This document shows, in pieces, positions 1 to 9,700 of a stretch of 64,000 nucleotides of DNA. The notes under the pieces are model-generated. The model made no database searches and was not told the origin of the DNA. It worked only from the letters and a program-made list of their open reading frames with translations. Source of the DNA: Bosea sp. PAMC 26642. Lineage in GTDB: Bacteria; Pseudomonadota; Alphaproteobacteria; Rhizobiales; Beijerinckiaceae. Position numbers and translations under genes: made by a program. How positions within the stretch are numbered: the stretch's first letter is position 1; each line of letters opens with the position of its first letter. The DNA lies in assembly GCF_001562255.1 (NCBI RefSeq), contig NZ_CP014301.1, positions 1 through 64,000 of the forward strand, given 5' to 3'.

Positions 1-1140
1 ATCAACAAGGGCGGCTGGTCGACCGGCTACACCGGCCAGTCTCCCGAGCGCCTGAAGCTGCACATGGCCAACCAGGACAAGTTCGACCTGGTCAGCCTGC
101 GCGGCGCCAAGGGCTCGCCCGTCGAGAACGACTTCTATGGCCTGCCCTGGCCGTGCTGGGGCACGCCGGAGATGAAGCATCCCGGCACCCATATCCTCTA
201 CAATACCTCGCTGGAGGCCAATAACGGCGGCGGCACCTTCCGCCCGCGCTTCGGCCTCACCCGCGAGGAGACGCGTCCCGACGGGACGAAGGTCAACGTC
301 ACCCTGCTCGCCGAGAACGGCTCCTATTCTCTGAACTCGGACATCAAGGACGGCTATCCCGAGTTCACCATGGGCGTGCTGAAGAAGCTCGGCTGGGACA
401 ATGACCTGACGCCGGCCGAGATCGCCACCATCGCCTGGATCGGCGGCAACGCCATAGATTCGGTGAACTGGGCCAACGACCTCTCGGGCGGCATCCAGCG
501 CGTCGCGCTCGCCCATGGCTGCGTGCCCTATGGCAACGGCAAGGCTCGCGCCAATGCCTGGAACCTGCCCGACCCCGTCCCGACGCATCGCGAGCCGATC
601 TACTCGCCGCGCGTCGATCTCGTCGCCAAATGGCCGGCGCGCCCCGACGAGCGCACCTTGCGCATCCCCAACCTGCACACCTCGGTCCAGAAGGCCGCGG
701 TCGAGAAGGGCATCGCCAAGTCGTTCCCGATCGTCCTCACCTCCGGCCGCCTCGTCGAGTACGAGGGCGGCGGCGAGGAGACGCGCTCGAACAAGTGGCT
801 GGCCGAACTGCAGCAGGACATGTTCGTCGAGATCAATCCGTCCGACGCGACCGAGCGCGGCATCAAGGATGGCGCCTTCGTCTGGGTCTCGGGGCCCGAG
901 AACAACTCGAAGGCCAGGGTCAAGGCGCTCGTCACCGAGCGTGTCGGCAAGGGCGTCGCCTTCATGCCCTTCCACTTCGGCGGCTTCTACCAGGGCGTCG
1001 ACCAGCGCGGGAACTACCCCAAGGGGCTGGATCCGATCGTGCTCGGCGAATCCGTCAACACCCTGACCACCTATGGCTACGACCCCGTGACCGCCATGCA
1101 TGAAGGCAAGGTCACGCTTTGCCAGATCGCCTCGGCGTGA
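1..1140 (+). CDS. fdhA: Formate dehydrogenase alpha (molybdopterin) subunit, C-terminal part
   Basis: This is the last 379 codons of a large molybdopterin oxidoreductase; the frame is open from base 1, so the N-terminal [4Fe-4S] domain and the catalytic Cys/Sec lie outside the window. The visible part holds the end of the bis-MGD-binding domains and the C-terminal molybdopterin-dinucleotide-binding domain (from about base 700: TSGRLVEYEGGGEETR, then INPSDATERGIKDG and FMPFHFGG), as in the FdnG/FdhA formate dehydrogenase family. It would oxidise formate to CO2 and pass electrons to the Fe-S subunit 13 bases downstream. The following beta subunit, gamma cytochrome and mobB-moeA support the assignment to a three-subunit (FDH3-like) enzyme. 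The substrate is inferred from family and context, because the active-site residues are not visible. Confidence 0.88.
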   Translation: MNKGGWSTGYTGQSPERLKLHMANQDKFDLVSLRGAKGSPVENDFYGLPWPCWGTPEMKHPGTHILYNTSLEANNGGGTFRPRFGLTREETRPDGTKVNVTLLAENGSYSLNSDIKDGYPEFTMGVLKKLGWDNDLTPAEIATIAWIGGNAIDSVNWANDLSGGIQRVALAHGCVPYGNGKARANAWNLPDPVPTHREPIYSPRVDLVAKWPARPDERTLRIPNLHTSVQKAAVEKGIAKSFPIVLTSGRLVEYEGGGEETRSNKWLAELQQDMFVEINPSDATERGIKDGAFVWVSGPENNSKARVKALVTERVGKGVAFMPFHFGGFYQGVDQRGNYPKGLDPIVLGESVNTLTTYGYDPVTAMHEGKVTLCQIASA

Positions 1141-1153
1141 AGAGGAACTGACA

Positions 1154-1750
1154 ATGGCCCGAATGAAATTCCTCTGCGACGCCGACCGCTGCATCGAATG
1201 CAACGCCTGCGTCACCGCCTGCAAGAACGAGAACGAGGTGCCCTGGGGCATCAACCGCCGCCGTGTCGTCACCATCAACGACGGCAAGCCCGGCGAGCGC
1301 TCGGTCTCGATGGCCTGCATGCATTGCACGGATGCGCCCTGCATGGCGGTCTGCCCGGTCGACTGCTTCTACAACACCGCCGACGGCGTGGTCCTGCACA
1401 ACAAGGATCTCTGCATCGGCTGCGGTTACTGCTTCTACGCCTGCCCGTTCGGCGCGCCGCAATATCCCAAGGTCGGCAACTTCGGTTCGCGCGGCAAGAT
1501 GGACAAGTGCACCTATTGCTCGGGTGGGCCCGAAGTCGATCTCTCGCCGGCCGAATTCCAGAAATACGGCTCCAATCGTTTGGCGGAGGGCAAGCTGCCG
1601 CTCTGCGCCGAAATGTGCTCGACCAAGTCGCTGCTCGCCGGCGACGGCGAGATCATCGCCCAGATATACAAGGAGCGGGTGGTCAAGCGCGGCTACGGCT
1701 CGGGCGCCTGGGGCTGGCAGACCGCCTACAAGGAAACGATTGCGATCTGA
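1154..1750 (+). CDS. fdh3B: Formate dehydrogenase beta subunit (four-cluster ferredoxin)
   Basis: A 198-aa polyferredoxin that would carry electrons from the alpha subunit to the membrane cytochrome. Four cysteine groups are visible: CIECNACVTAC near residue 13, CMHCTDAPCMAVCPVDC near 56, CIGCGYCFYACPFG near 90, and CTYC with a later CAEMC. The ATG at 1154 is preceded by AGAGGA at 1141, and the family start MARMKF fits; an upstream in-frame extension overlapping the alpha gene is ignored. It lacks the C-terminal membrane anchor found in E. coli FdnH (about 290 aa), matching the shorter FDH3-type beta subunits. A 211-base gap containing a palindromic repeat separates it from the gamma gene, an unusual interruption in an otherwise tight operon. 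Confidence 0.92.
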   Translation: MARMKFLCDADRCIECNACVTACKNENEVPWGINRRRVVTINDGKPGERSVSMACMHCTDAPCMAVCPVDCFYNTADGVVLHNKDLCIGCGYCFYACPFGAPQYPKVGNFGSRGKMDKCTYCSGGPEVDLSPAEFQKYGSNRLAEGKLPLCAEMCSTKSLLAGDGEIIAQIYKERVVKRGYGSGAWGWQTAYKETIAI

Positions 1751-1776
1751 TGATCGGACTGTGTGCAAACACACCG

Positions 1777-1888
1777 CCGTCATCCCGGCCGAAGCGAAGC
1801 GGAGCGCCGGGATCCATCATAAGGCGATGTCGGAACTCGAGGATGGATCCCGGATCTGCGCGGCTTCGCCGCTTGTCCGTGATGACGG
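1777..1888. repeat. Nested palindromic intergenic repeat, family 1 copy A
   Basis: An outer inverted repeat (CCGTCATC at 1777, GATGACGG ending at 1888) encloses an inner perfect 11-bp pair (CCGGGATCCAT at 1807, ATGGATCCCGG ending at 1853). The same outer and inner arms recur at 34434-34542 and 47726-47820, so this is a dispersed family of roughly 95-112 bases. It lies between the beta and gamma genes of the formate dehydrogenase operon. In RNA it would fold into a long branched hairpin. Confidence 0.85.
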
Positions 1889-1961
1889 AGAGGGAACTGG
1901 ACCGATGACTGCGCAACACCGTTCAGCCCAGCAGATCGCGCTCTCGCGAGAGGATTGTTTT

Positions 1962-2969
1962 ATGCGTCTTGGCGCTCACCTTCGTGTCCTTGCCCTGGGC
2001 CTGATGCTGGCCTTCGCGGCGTCGTTCGCCGCGCCCGTATCCGCCCAGCAGGTCAACCCGACGGCCGATTCGGTCCGGGAACAGCAGTTCCTCGACGCAT
2101 TGAAGGGCAACAAGGACGCCGAGCTGACAGGCCGCATCACCATCCCCGATGGCAAGGCCGCGACGCTGGAGCGTCCCGCCGGGCGCGAATGGCGCGAATT
2201 CCACCAGGGCACGATGGTCCGTGTCGGCGCCATCGCGGTGCTCGGCACGCTCCTGCTGCTGGCGCTGTTCTACATGATCCGCGGCCGTATCAGGATCGAG
2301 GCCGGCCGTTCGGGCCGCACGCTGACGCGCTTCAACGCCTTCGAGCGCTTCATGCACTGGCTGACGGCCGCCTGCTTCATCGTGCTGGCGCTGTCGGGTT
2401 TGAACGTCACCTTCGGCAAGCTCGTGTTGCTGCCGCTCATCGGGCCGCAGGCCTTCACCAACATCTCGGTCGTGGCGAAATGGGCGCATAACTATCTCGC
2501 CTGGCCTTTCATGCTCGGCATCGCGCTGATGTTCCTGGTCTGGATCAAGGACAACATCCCCAATATGGGGGATGTTCGCTGGTTCGCGGCCGGCGGCGGC
2601 ATCGTCGGCAAGGGCCATCCGCCGGCGAAACGCTTCAACGGCGGCCAGAAGATCGTGTTCTGGACGGTCGTGGTCGGCGGCACGGCGCTGTCGGTCTCCG
2701 GCTTCAACCTGCTCTTCCCGGCACTGGCCGGGGGCGTGCTGAACCTGCAGTTCTGGAACGTCGTCCACGGCATCGTCGCGGTGCTGATGGTCGCGGCGAT
2801 CTTCGCCCACATCTATATCGGCACCATCGGCATGGAGGGTGCCTTCGACGCGATGGGCTCCGGCGAGGTCGATCTCAACTGGGCCAGGGAGCATCACTCG
2901 CTCTGGGTCGAGGAGGAGATGCAGAAGGGCCATGTGCATGGCGGCCCGAAGCTGCAGCCGGCGGAGTGA
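1962..2969 (+). CDS. Formate dehydrogenase gamma subunit, cytochrome b556
   Basis: A 335-aa di-haem cytochrome b that would anchor the formate dehydrogenase in the inner membrane and reduce quinone. It begins with a clear signal peptide (cleavage after about residue 26, PVSAQQ), then a roughly 60-residue periplasmic stretch, a membrane segment (VGAIAVLGTLLLLALFYMI), and four core helices with candidate haem-ligand histidines in FERFMHW, KWAHNYL, VVHGIV and FAHIYIG. The ATG at 1962 follows GAGAGGA; an ATG at 1905 in frame is possible but has no better ribosome site and would bury the signal peptide. It is longer than E. coli FdnI (about 217 aa) because of the N-terminal extension. The intrinsic terminator at 3023 closes the operon. 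Confidence 0.88.
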   Translation: MRLGAHLRVLALGLMLAFAASFAAPVSAQQVNPTADSVREQQFLDALKGNKDAELTGRITIPDGKAATLERPAGREWREFHQGTMVRVGAIAVLGTLLLLALFYMIRGRIRIEAGRSGRTLTRFNAFERFMHWLTAACFIVLALSGLNVTFGKLVLLPLIGPQAFTNISVVAKWAHNYLAWPFMLGIALMFLVWIKDNIPNMGDVRWFAAGGGIVGKGHPPAKRFNGGQKIVFWTVVVGGTALSVSGFNLLFPALAGGVLNLQFWNVVHGIVAVLMVAAIFAHIYIGTIGMEGAFDAMGSGEVDLNWAREHHSLWVEEEMQKGHVHGGPKLQPAE

Positions 2970-3022
2970 GACCAGCGACATCGCTTCGGCTTGACCGATG
3001 CCCCCGAACTGAAAGATGACAT

Positions 3023-3051
3023 CCGGGCGCCTTGGCGCCCGGTTTTGTTTT
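3023..3051 (+). terminator. Rho-independent terminator of the formate dehydrogenase operon
   Basis: The arms CCGGGCGC (3023) and GCGCCCGG (to 3042) form a strong GC stem with a four-base loop, followed at once by TTTTGTTTT. It lies 53 bases after the gamma-subunit stop and just before mobB, so mobB-moeA either start from their own promoter or depend on read-through. Confidence 0.85.
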
Positions 3052-3067
3052 CAGGCGAAGGCTTCCG

Positions 3068-3586
3068 ATGCGCGTGATCGGTCTGGCGGGATGGAGCGGC
3101 GCGGGCAAGACGACGCTTCTGGCACGGCTGATTCCCGAACTGGCCAAACGTGGAATCTCGGTTTCGACGCTGAAGCACGCCCACCACGCCTTCGATCTCG
3201 ATACGCCCGGCAAGGATTCCCACACCCATCGCCTGGCCGGCGCACGTGAGGTCCTGATCTCGTCGGAGCGGCGCTGGGCCCTGATGCACGAACTGCGCGA
3301 CGCGCCGGAAGCGGCACTTCCGGATCTGCTGCGAAGGCTTTCGCCGGTCGATCTCGTCATCGTCGAAGGCTTCAAGCGCGCCCCGCACGTCAAGATCGAG
3401 GTCTATCGCACGGCAAACGGCAAGCCGCCGCTGCATCCCGACGACCCGGCCATCGTCGCGGTCGCCAGCGATTGCGCCTTTCCAAATGCGGGGCGGCCCG
3501 TGGTCGCCCTCGATGATGTCGCGGCGATCGCCGATATCGCGCTCGCGGCGGCTGAGCCGCTTGCCGACGTGCTGGCGCGAGGCTGA
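3068..3586 (+). CDS. mobB: Molybdopterin-guanine dinucleotide biosynthesis protein MobB
   Basis: A 172-aa GTP-binding accessory protein of Mo-cofactor guanylation, which with MobA makes the MGD form used by formate dehydrogenase. The P-loop GWSGAGKTT is at residues 8-16, and the family pattern TLKHAHHAFDLDTPGKDS, REVLISSERRW and DLVIVEGFK is intact. The ATG at 3068 was chosen because MRVIGLAGWSGAGKTT is the usual N-terminus; a longer frame from 3032 overlaps the terminator T-tract. moeA follows after seven bases, so the two are probably co-transcribed. Position directly after the formate dehydrogenase genes suggests cofactor supply for it. Confidence 0.93.
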   Translation: MRVIGLAGWSGAGKTTLLARLIPELAKRGISVSTLKHAHHAFDLDTPGKDSHTHRLAGAREVLISSERRWALMHELRDAPEAALPDLLRRLSPVDLVIVEGFKRAPHVKIEVYRTANGKPPLHPDDPAIVAVASDCAFPNAGRPVVALDDVAAIADIALAAAEPLADVLARG

Positions 3587-3593
3587 GAACGTC

Positions 3594-4847
3594 ATGGCGC
3601 AGCTCAGCAAAGACGACGAGGTGTTCGGGGCGCTGATACGCGTCGAGGAGGCGACCGCCCGCGCCGCCGCGTTGGTCGCCGCCGTCGCGGAAACGGAGAT
3701 CGTGACGCTGGCGCAGGCCGACGGGCGCGTCCTAGCCGAAGACGTGGTCGCGGGGCTCGATCTGCCGCCCTTCGCCAACTCGGCGGTCGATGGCTATGCC
3801 GTACGATTCGAGGATCTATCGGTCACGGGCGAGACGCGGCTGCCGCTGTCCGGCCGTGTCGCGGCAGGGACCGACGCGGCCGGCACCTTGGCCGAAGGCG
3901 TGGCGGTCCGGGTCTTCACCGGAGCGCCGATGCCGCCTCTGGCCGACACGGTCTTCATGCAGGAGGATGTCCTGCTCGACGGCGGCTTCGTCGTGCTGCC
4001 TCAGGGCCTGAAGCGCGGCGCCAATGCCCGCCCGGCCGGCGAGGACATCGCGAGCGGCGAGACGGCCTTGAAAGCCGGCCGGCGCCTGCGCCCGCAGGAT
4101 GTCGCAGCCCTAGCCGCGCTCGGGCTGACGCGGGCAACCGTGCGCCGCAGGCCCCGCGTCGCCATCTTCTCCACCGGCGACGAACTGACCGAGCCCGGCA
4201 TACCGCTCGCACCGGCGGCGATCTACGACGCCAACCGCACTCTGCTCGCCGCCCTGGTCGCGCGCGCAGGCGCCGAGGTGGTCGATCTCGGCATCCTGCG
4301 CGACGAGCCGGTCAGCCTGGCAGCGCGGCTGACCGAAGCCGCCGCCTCCTGCGACCTGATCCTCACCTCCGGCGGCGTCTCGACCGGCGAGGAGGACCAC
4401 GTCAAGGCCGCCGTCGAAAGCGCCGGCTCGCTGGTGTTCTGGCGCATCGGCATCAAGCCCGGCCGCCCGGTCGCGGTGGGTGTCATCGCCGGCACGCCCT
4501 TCGTCGGCCTGCCGGGAAACCCGGTCGCGGTCTTCGTCACCTTCGCCTTCGTCGCACGTCCGCTGATCGCGCGCTTGGCCGGTGCCGATTTCACTCCGCC
4601 GCTCGGTCTGCCGGTGCGGCTCGGCTTCCCCTATCGCAAGAAGGAAGGGCGCCGCGAATATGTCCGCGTCTCGCTGACTTTGGGAGAGGACGGCGTCATG
4701 GTTGCAACCAAGCATCCGCGCGATGGCGCGGGCGTCCTGACCTCGCTGACGCAGACCGATGGGCTGGTCGAATTGCCCGACGACTGGACGAGCATCACGG
4801 AGGGCACGCTGGCGCCGTTCTACCCCTATGCCGCCTTGATCGGCTGA
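3594..4847 (+). CDS. moeA: Molybdopterin molybdenumtransferase MoeA
   Basis: A 417-aa enzyme that inserts molybdate into adenylylated molybdopterin. Family motifs are present in order: PPFANSAVDGYAVR near residue 59, GDEL in the MoCF domain, TSGGVSTGEEDHVK near 258 and GLPGNPVAVF near 300, followed by the C-terminal beta-barrel domain IV. The ATG at 3594 lies seven bases after the mobB stop. An in-frame upstream extension overlaps mobB and is not needed. It ends ten bases before the convergent TIGR02186 gene. Confidence 0.95.
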   Translation: MAQLSKDDEVFGALIRVEEATARAAALVAAVAETEIVTLAQADGRVLAEDVVAGLDLPPFANSAVDGYAVRFEDLSVTGETRLPLSGRVAAGTDAAGTLAEGVAVRVFTGAPMPPLADTVFMQEDVLLDGGFVVLPQGLKRGANARPAGEDIASGETALKAGRRLRPQDVAALAALGLTRATVRRRPRVAIFSTGDELTEPGIPLAPAAIYDANRTLLAALVARAGAEVVDLGILRDEPVSLAARLTEAAASCDLILTSGGVSTGEEDHVKAAVESAGSLVFWRIGIKPGRPVAVGVIAGTPFVGLPGNPVAVFVTFAFVARPLIARLAGADFTPPLGLPVRLGFPYRKKEGRREYVRVSLTLGEDGVMVATKHPRDGAGVLTSLTQTDGLVELPDDWTSITEGTLAPFYPYAALIG

Positions 4848-4857
4848 CCGCCCGGCC

Positions 4858-5631
4858 TCAATCGCGGCGGAACACGACGCTTGCGAGCCAGCCGAGAAAA
4901 AGAGCCAGCACCGCCGTTGCCAGCCCGTACAGGAAAGGTCGGTCATGGGCGCCGCTCGCCAGCCCCTGCTCGATCCCCGTCTTGACCACCTCGAAATTCG
5001 TCGTCTGGCGCGCCAACGTGGCGCTGCCCGCAAAGAGCACGATCTCGATTTCGTAGGGGCCGGTCGGCGCGGTCGCTGGCACCACGATCGGCGCGCTGAA
5101 CAGCGTGTTGGAGAGGAAGGTGACGCCGCGCTCGTCCTGGGTATAGAGCCCCTTGTCCTCGAGAATGCGGATCATGCCCTCGCGGAACCGGGCGTTGATG
5201 GGGTCGAGATCGAGGAACGGGTTGTCCGAGCGCTGCGCGTTGGCGAGGCCGATCTTGTCCCGTTGCGCCCGTTCCGGGCTCATGATCTCCTTCAGCGGTC
5301 GGTTGCTCAGGACGGAGAGGAAGACCGAGTTTTCGCCGAAGCGGCGCTGCGTCCGGTTGATCCAGACCGGTCCCAGCCGCTCCTTTTCGCGCACCAGCAG
5401 CATCCGCCGGGGCCCGCGGACCGTCACCACGATATCGTAGGGGTCGCCGCGCGCCACGGTCCGGCCGTCGCGTTCGACTAGGCCGAACACGGTGAGCTGG
5501 TCGCCGGTGTAGTTCGACGAGATCTGGATCCGGTGGCTCGACATCGCCGCAACCAGCGTCTCGGCGCGGGCCGCCGTCGCGGACCAGACCATGAGCGCCA
5601 GCGTCGCCAGCAGGATCAGGGGGCGCATCAT
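4858..5631 (-). CDS. TIGR02186 family membrane-anchored protein
   Basis: A 257-aa protein of unknown biochemical function. The N-terminus is a signal peptide (RPLILLATLALMVWSATAARA), followed by a predicted periplasmic beta-rich region (ETLVAAMSSHRIQISSNYTGDQLTVFG), and a single C-terminal helix (FLYGLATAVLALFLGWLASVVF) ending in RRD, so most of the protein is expected in the periplasm with a C-terminal anchor. I recognise it as the conserved family that sits next to TauE/SafE permeases in many Rhizobiales. Its ATG overlaps the permease stop by four bases (ATGA), so the two are translationally coupled and probably work together, perhaps as an accessory subunit for anion export. The longer open frame running on into the permease region is an out-of-frame artefact. 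Confidence 0.8.
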   Translation of the reverse strand: MMRPLILLATLALMVWSATAARAETLVAAMSSHRIQISSNYTGDQLTVFGLVERDGRTVARGDPYDIVVTVRGPRRMLLVREKERLGPVWINRTQRRFGENSVFLSVLSNRPLKEIMSPERAQRDKIGLANAQRSDNPFLDLDPINARFREGMIRILEDKGLYTQDERGVTFLSNTLFSAPIVVPATAPTGPYEIEIVLFAGSATLARQTTNFEVVKTGIEQGLASGAHDRPFLYGLATAVLALFLGWLASVVFRRD

Positions 5632-6557
5632 CGTGCGCTCTCCGGCAGCACGACCGAAAAGGGCTCGCTCGGCGGAATGACGAGTTCGATGGCGAACCGC
5701 AGGCCGACCGAGAGGATCAGCAGCGCCAGCAGCAGCCGGAAGGAATCGACATTGAGGTTGCGCGACGCCTGCCCGCCGAACTGGGCGCCGATGACGCCGC
5801 CGATCAGCAGCAAAGCTGCGAGGATCAGGTCGACGGACTGGTTGGTCATCGCGTGCAGCATGGTGGCCCCGGTCATCGTCACCAGGATCTGGAACAGCGA
5901 CGTTCCGACCACCACGGCCGGCGGTACGCGGAAGAAATAGATCAGCGCCGGCACCAGGATGAAGCCGCCGCCGACACCGAGCACCGCGCCGATGAAGCCG
6001 ATCACGACGGCCAGCGCCGCGATCGGGATCACGCTGGCATAGAGCTGCGAACGGTAGAAGCGCATGCGCAGAGGCAGCCCCATCCACCACGGATGCGTCC
6101 CGGCCAGGCGCCGACGCCGGCGCGGTTTTCCCGCCCGGACCTGCATCATCGCCCGTATCGCATCGTAGAGCATCAGCCCGCCGATGATGGTGAAGAGCGT
6201 GACATAGGACAGGGTGATGACGAGTTCGAGCTGGCCGAGGCGCCGCATCGAATTGAAGAACAGCACGCCGAATACGGTACCGACGATACCCCCGCCGACG
6301 AGCACGCCGCCGAGCTTGAAGTCGAGCGAGCGCCGCCGCCAATAGGTCAGGACGCCGTTCATCGAGGAGCCGGCCACCTGGGCCGCGACGGTGGCGACGG
6401 CGACCGCCGGAGGAATGTCGAGGAAGATCAGCAATGGGGTCAGCAAAAAGCCGCCGCCGACGCCGAACAGGCCCGAGATGAAACCGACCGCGCCGCTGAG
6501 GCCCAGCACCAGGAGGATGCTGATCGGAAGTTCGGCGATCGGGAGGTAGATCTGCAC
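5628..6557 (-). CDS. TauE/SafE family sulfite/anion exporter
   Basis: A polytopic permease of about 309 aa with the duplicated glycine-rich family signature: GFISGLFGVGGGFLLTPLL in the first half and GFIGAVLGVGGGFILVPAL in the second. TauE/SafE proteins are proposed to export sulfite, sulfoacetate or related anions; the substrate here is unknown. The start is uncertain. A GTG at 6557, giving the usual beginning (M)QIYLPIAELP after an AGGA box, fits best. ATG at 6602 or a start at 6638 would add a charged tail with no family counterpart. It is the first gene of a two-gene unit with the TIGR02186 protein. Confidence 0.85.
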   Translation of the reverse strand: MQIYLPIAELPISILLVLGLSGAVGFISGLFGVGGGFLLTPLLIFLDIPPAVAVATVAAQVAGSSMNGVLTYWRRRSLDFKLGGVLVGGGIVGTVFGVLFFNSMRRLGQLELVITLSYVTLFTIIGGLMLYDAIRAMMQVRAGKPRRRRRLAGTHPWWMGLPLRMRFYRSQLYASVIPIAALAVVIGFIGAVLGVGGGFILVPALIYFFRVPPAVVVGTSLFQILVTMTGATMLHAMTNQSVDLILAALLLIGGVIGAQFGGQASRNLNVDSFRLLLALLILSVGLRFAIELVIPPSEPFSVVLPESAR

Positions 6558-6774
6558 CTTGGTCCTCGCGGTCCGACGCGTCCTTGGCTCGCAGCCCGAC
6601 ATCGGCTCGCCCCGGACTACACCAATCCGGTTAGGCAAATCCTTATCGCGGCGAAACAGGTGGTCGCATTCGGCAATGCGGCTGGACGCCGCAGGTCCTC
6701 ACTGACGCCGCAACGCGTCCAAACCATGACGGATCGATGAAGAACGGTGCGACAGGGCGGCTTCTACGATGCCG

Positions 6775-9700
6775 TCAGCTGCGTGCCGGCTTGGCCGCCT
6801 TTTTGTCGGCGGCGCCCGGCGCCTCGTCCCAACCCTTGGCGGGAGCGGCCACTTCGTTGCCGACCGCATCGAGGGCTTTCGGCCTCCAGTTGCTCGTCGC
6901 GAGCTTGGCGCTGGCGAGATCGGTCGGCGATAGGCGCTGGGCGACCTCGTCGCGCTTGCGCCCCGCATCCTCATCGCCCTGGCCGGCGGCAATGGCGAAC
7001 CAGAGATAGGATTGCCCGAGATCGGCCGGCGCGCCCAGGCCGCGGCCAAGCAGGATGGCGAGATTGTACTGGCTGTCGCGCACGCCGAGCTCAGCCGCAC
7101 GACGGAACCACTCCGTCGCAGTAGCATAGTCAGGCTTGCCGGAAACGCCTTCGGCATGGAGGACGGCGAGGTTGTGCATCGCCTTGGCGTTGCCGCGCTC
7201 GGCGGCACGCGTGTACCAGACCCGCGCCAGCGAGACGTCCTTGGTGGTGCCGATGCCCTTCTCGAACATGTTGCCGAGGCGGAACTGTGCCGGGGCGAGA
7301 CCGGCGACCGCGGCGCGCTCGAAAAGCCGCATGGCGAGCTTGGGGTCGCGCGCAGCGCCGGGGCTGTCGGCGGCCCGGCTGGCGAGTTCGTAGACGGCCC
7401 GTGCGTCGCCCGACAGCGCGGCCTTGCGCAGGCCGGTGCTGCCGAGGCCGGCCGGCAGGTCGTCGATGCCCGTGACGGCCTGGGCCGGTTCGGCGCCAGC
7501 CATGGGCGGCAGCGCCGCAAGACTCGTTGGGGAGGCCGTCGAACCGGTTATGTCGGGCAGAACCATGGCCGCCTGGGCCGGACCCGCGATCGCGAGCGAC
7601 GGCGCCGAAGGCAGCGAGGACGACTGATCCTTGGCCGGAGCCTCAGGCGCGGGTGCTTCCGGGGCGGCGGGTGCAGGGGCCTGGACCGGGCTGCTGCCGG
7701 TCGGCGTCTGGCTGCCCTTGATCGCATTCGTGACGACATGGGCCGTTCCCATCGCCAGGACGATCGCGGCGATCGCGAGCAGCAGCGGGCGCCTGCGCTT
7801 CTCCATGATCTCCTTCAGCCGGCTGCCGCTCTTGCCGGCTTCGGGGCTGGAAGCCGGTGAGCTGGCGGCGGCCTCGGTGGCGGCCTTTGCCGAGCGGCGA
7901 GCCGCCGCGATCAGGTTCTGGCGGATCGACTGCTGGTCATGGCCCGGTGTCGCGAGACTCTCGGCGCGCGGCCTGCCGGAGCCGGGCTCGAGCGGCATGT
8001 CGAGCTGGCCCGGCAGCGGGCCGGTTTCGGTCCGGGCGCGCCGCTCGACGACGATGCGGTCGTCGGGCGCGGCGCTCGCGGGCATCGTGGGCTCTGCGGC
8101 GATCCGCTCGGGAATGATGGCGGCCGGCATGACGGCGGGGCGGCTCTGGGCGGCGCGCGGGGGCATCGGCGGTGCGACGGGGGCGCCACGACGCTCTGCG
8201 GCGAGCTCGGTCTCGAGGCTCGCCAGCCGCGAGATCACGGTCTCCAGCGTCTGGTGGACCGCAACGATCGCGTCCTGCGTTTCGCGTCCCGACGAGGCAT
8301 GGGTTTCGCGCAGCCCCGATACCAGCGTGCTCAGCTCGGCAAAGCCGGTTGCGGGCCCGTTCCGGTCGGAAACGCCCACGACGGCGGCCCGGGCCGCCCG
8401 CTCGGCGGCGGCCGTGGTGTCTTCCCGCAGGGTCTGCAGATGCACCACGAGATCGCGCAGCGTCCGTTCCATGCCGCTCTCGGCCGAGCGCGTCGCGACG
8501 GCCTCGTCGAGACGGTTCGCCAGCCCGGAGATCTGCTGTTCCAGCGCATCGAAGGAATCGGATTCGGCGCCGGGCTTGCCGGCATCGTCGATCTTTTCGG
8601 CGAGCTTGCGCAGCATCTCCTCGACTGGGCGGAGATCGACCTTGGCGACCTGGACCTTGCCGTTCTCGTTGACCAGTTGGGCCAGGTTGCTGGAGGCGGC
8701 GAGCGCCTCTATACGGCCCGCCAGCGCGTCGATCTTGCCTTCGATATCCCCGGGCTGGCGGCTTGCCAGCGCGTCGAGCTTTCCGACCAGGGTTTCGATG
8801 CGCTGGTTCAACGCCCCCGATACGGTCCGTCCCGATGAATCCATGTCGGCGAGGCGCGCGACGAGCTGATCGGCCTGGGCGCTCAGGGTTTCTGGCCGCA
8901 TCAGCGGCAGCGCTTCGACCTTGTCGGCAAGCGCTTCGATCTGGCGTGAAAGCTGGGTCAGCGGCACCGCGTCGAGGTTGCGGTCCCGTGAACGGTCCGA
9001 GAGAATCGCCTCCCGCACATCCTCGATCGCAAGCGCCAGATTGCGCATCTCGCGTCCGTCGGGCTGGCCTTCGCGCAGTCGGCCTATCTCGGACGACAGC
9101 GTCGAGACCTGCTGCGCCAGATCCTCGAACCTGCCTTCGCCGGACTGCGACGCCAGCATGTCGCGCAATTCGCCGAGGTCGCGCAGTACCGGCGCGAGCA
9201 TCTCCCGGTTGCCGTCGCGGGCGATCAGGGCATCCACCTTGGCCGCCAGATGCGCGATTTCGAGCTCGAAGCGCTGGTAGCTTTCGGCTGGACGATCCTG
9301 GGACAGTCGCGAGAGGTCCGTTTCGATCCTGGCGAGCGGCTGCAGGACTGGCTCCAGCCGTTCGCGACGGTCGAGCCTGTCCAGTTTCGCGCCGAGATCG
9401 GCGATCATGCTCTCGATAGGGTTGGCCTGAGCGGCAGGCGTCGTCGGCGGGCTGGCGGGCGCAATCCTGGCACTGAGACTGCGCAGATCCTGCCGCAGGG
9501 CCGCGATCCGGCTCTCCGGTACGGACTGCTGCGCCGGCATCGCCTCTTCATCTGTGTCGAGGATGCGCTGGCGTGTGCGGATGTCGGTGACGGCGGCAGC
9601 CAGGCCGCCGCGATGCAGGACCGGGCGCGCCGCCTGGAGGGGCTGGCGCTCGACCTCGGCGGTCTTGCCCACCTCGGCCGTCTTGCGCTCGATATCGACC

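Noticed and set aside
1..1140. Selenocysteine-containing formate dehydrogenase
   Set aside because: The catalytic position lies left of the window and no in-frame TGA or SECIS-like element is visible here, so nothing can be said.
4858..6342. Apparent 494-aa fusion of the TIGR02186 protein with an N-terminal extension
   Set aside because: The extension is the exporter gene read out of frame; the signal peptide and ATGA overlap fix the start at 5631.
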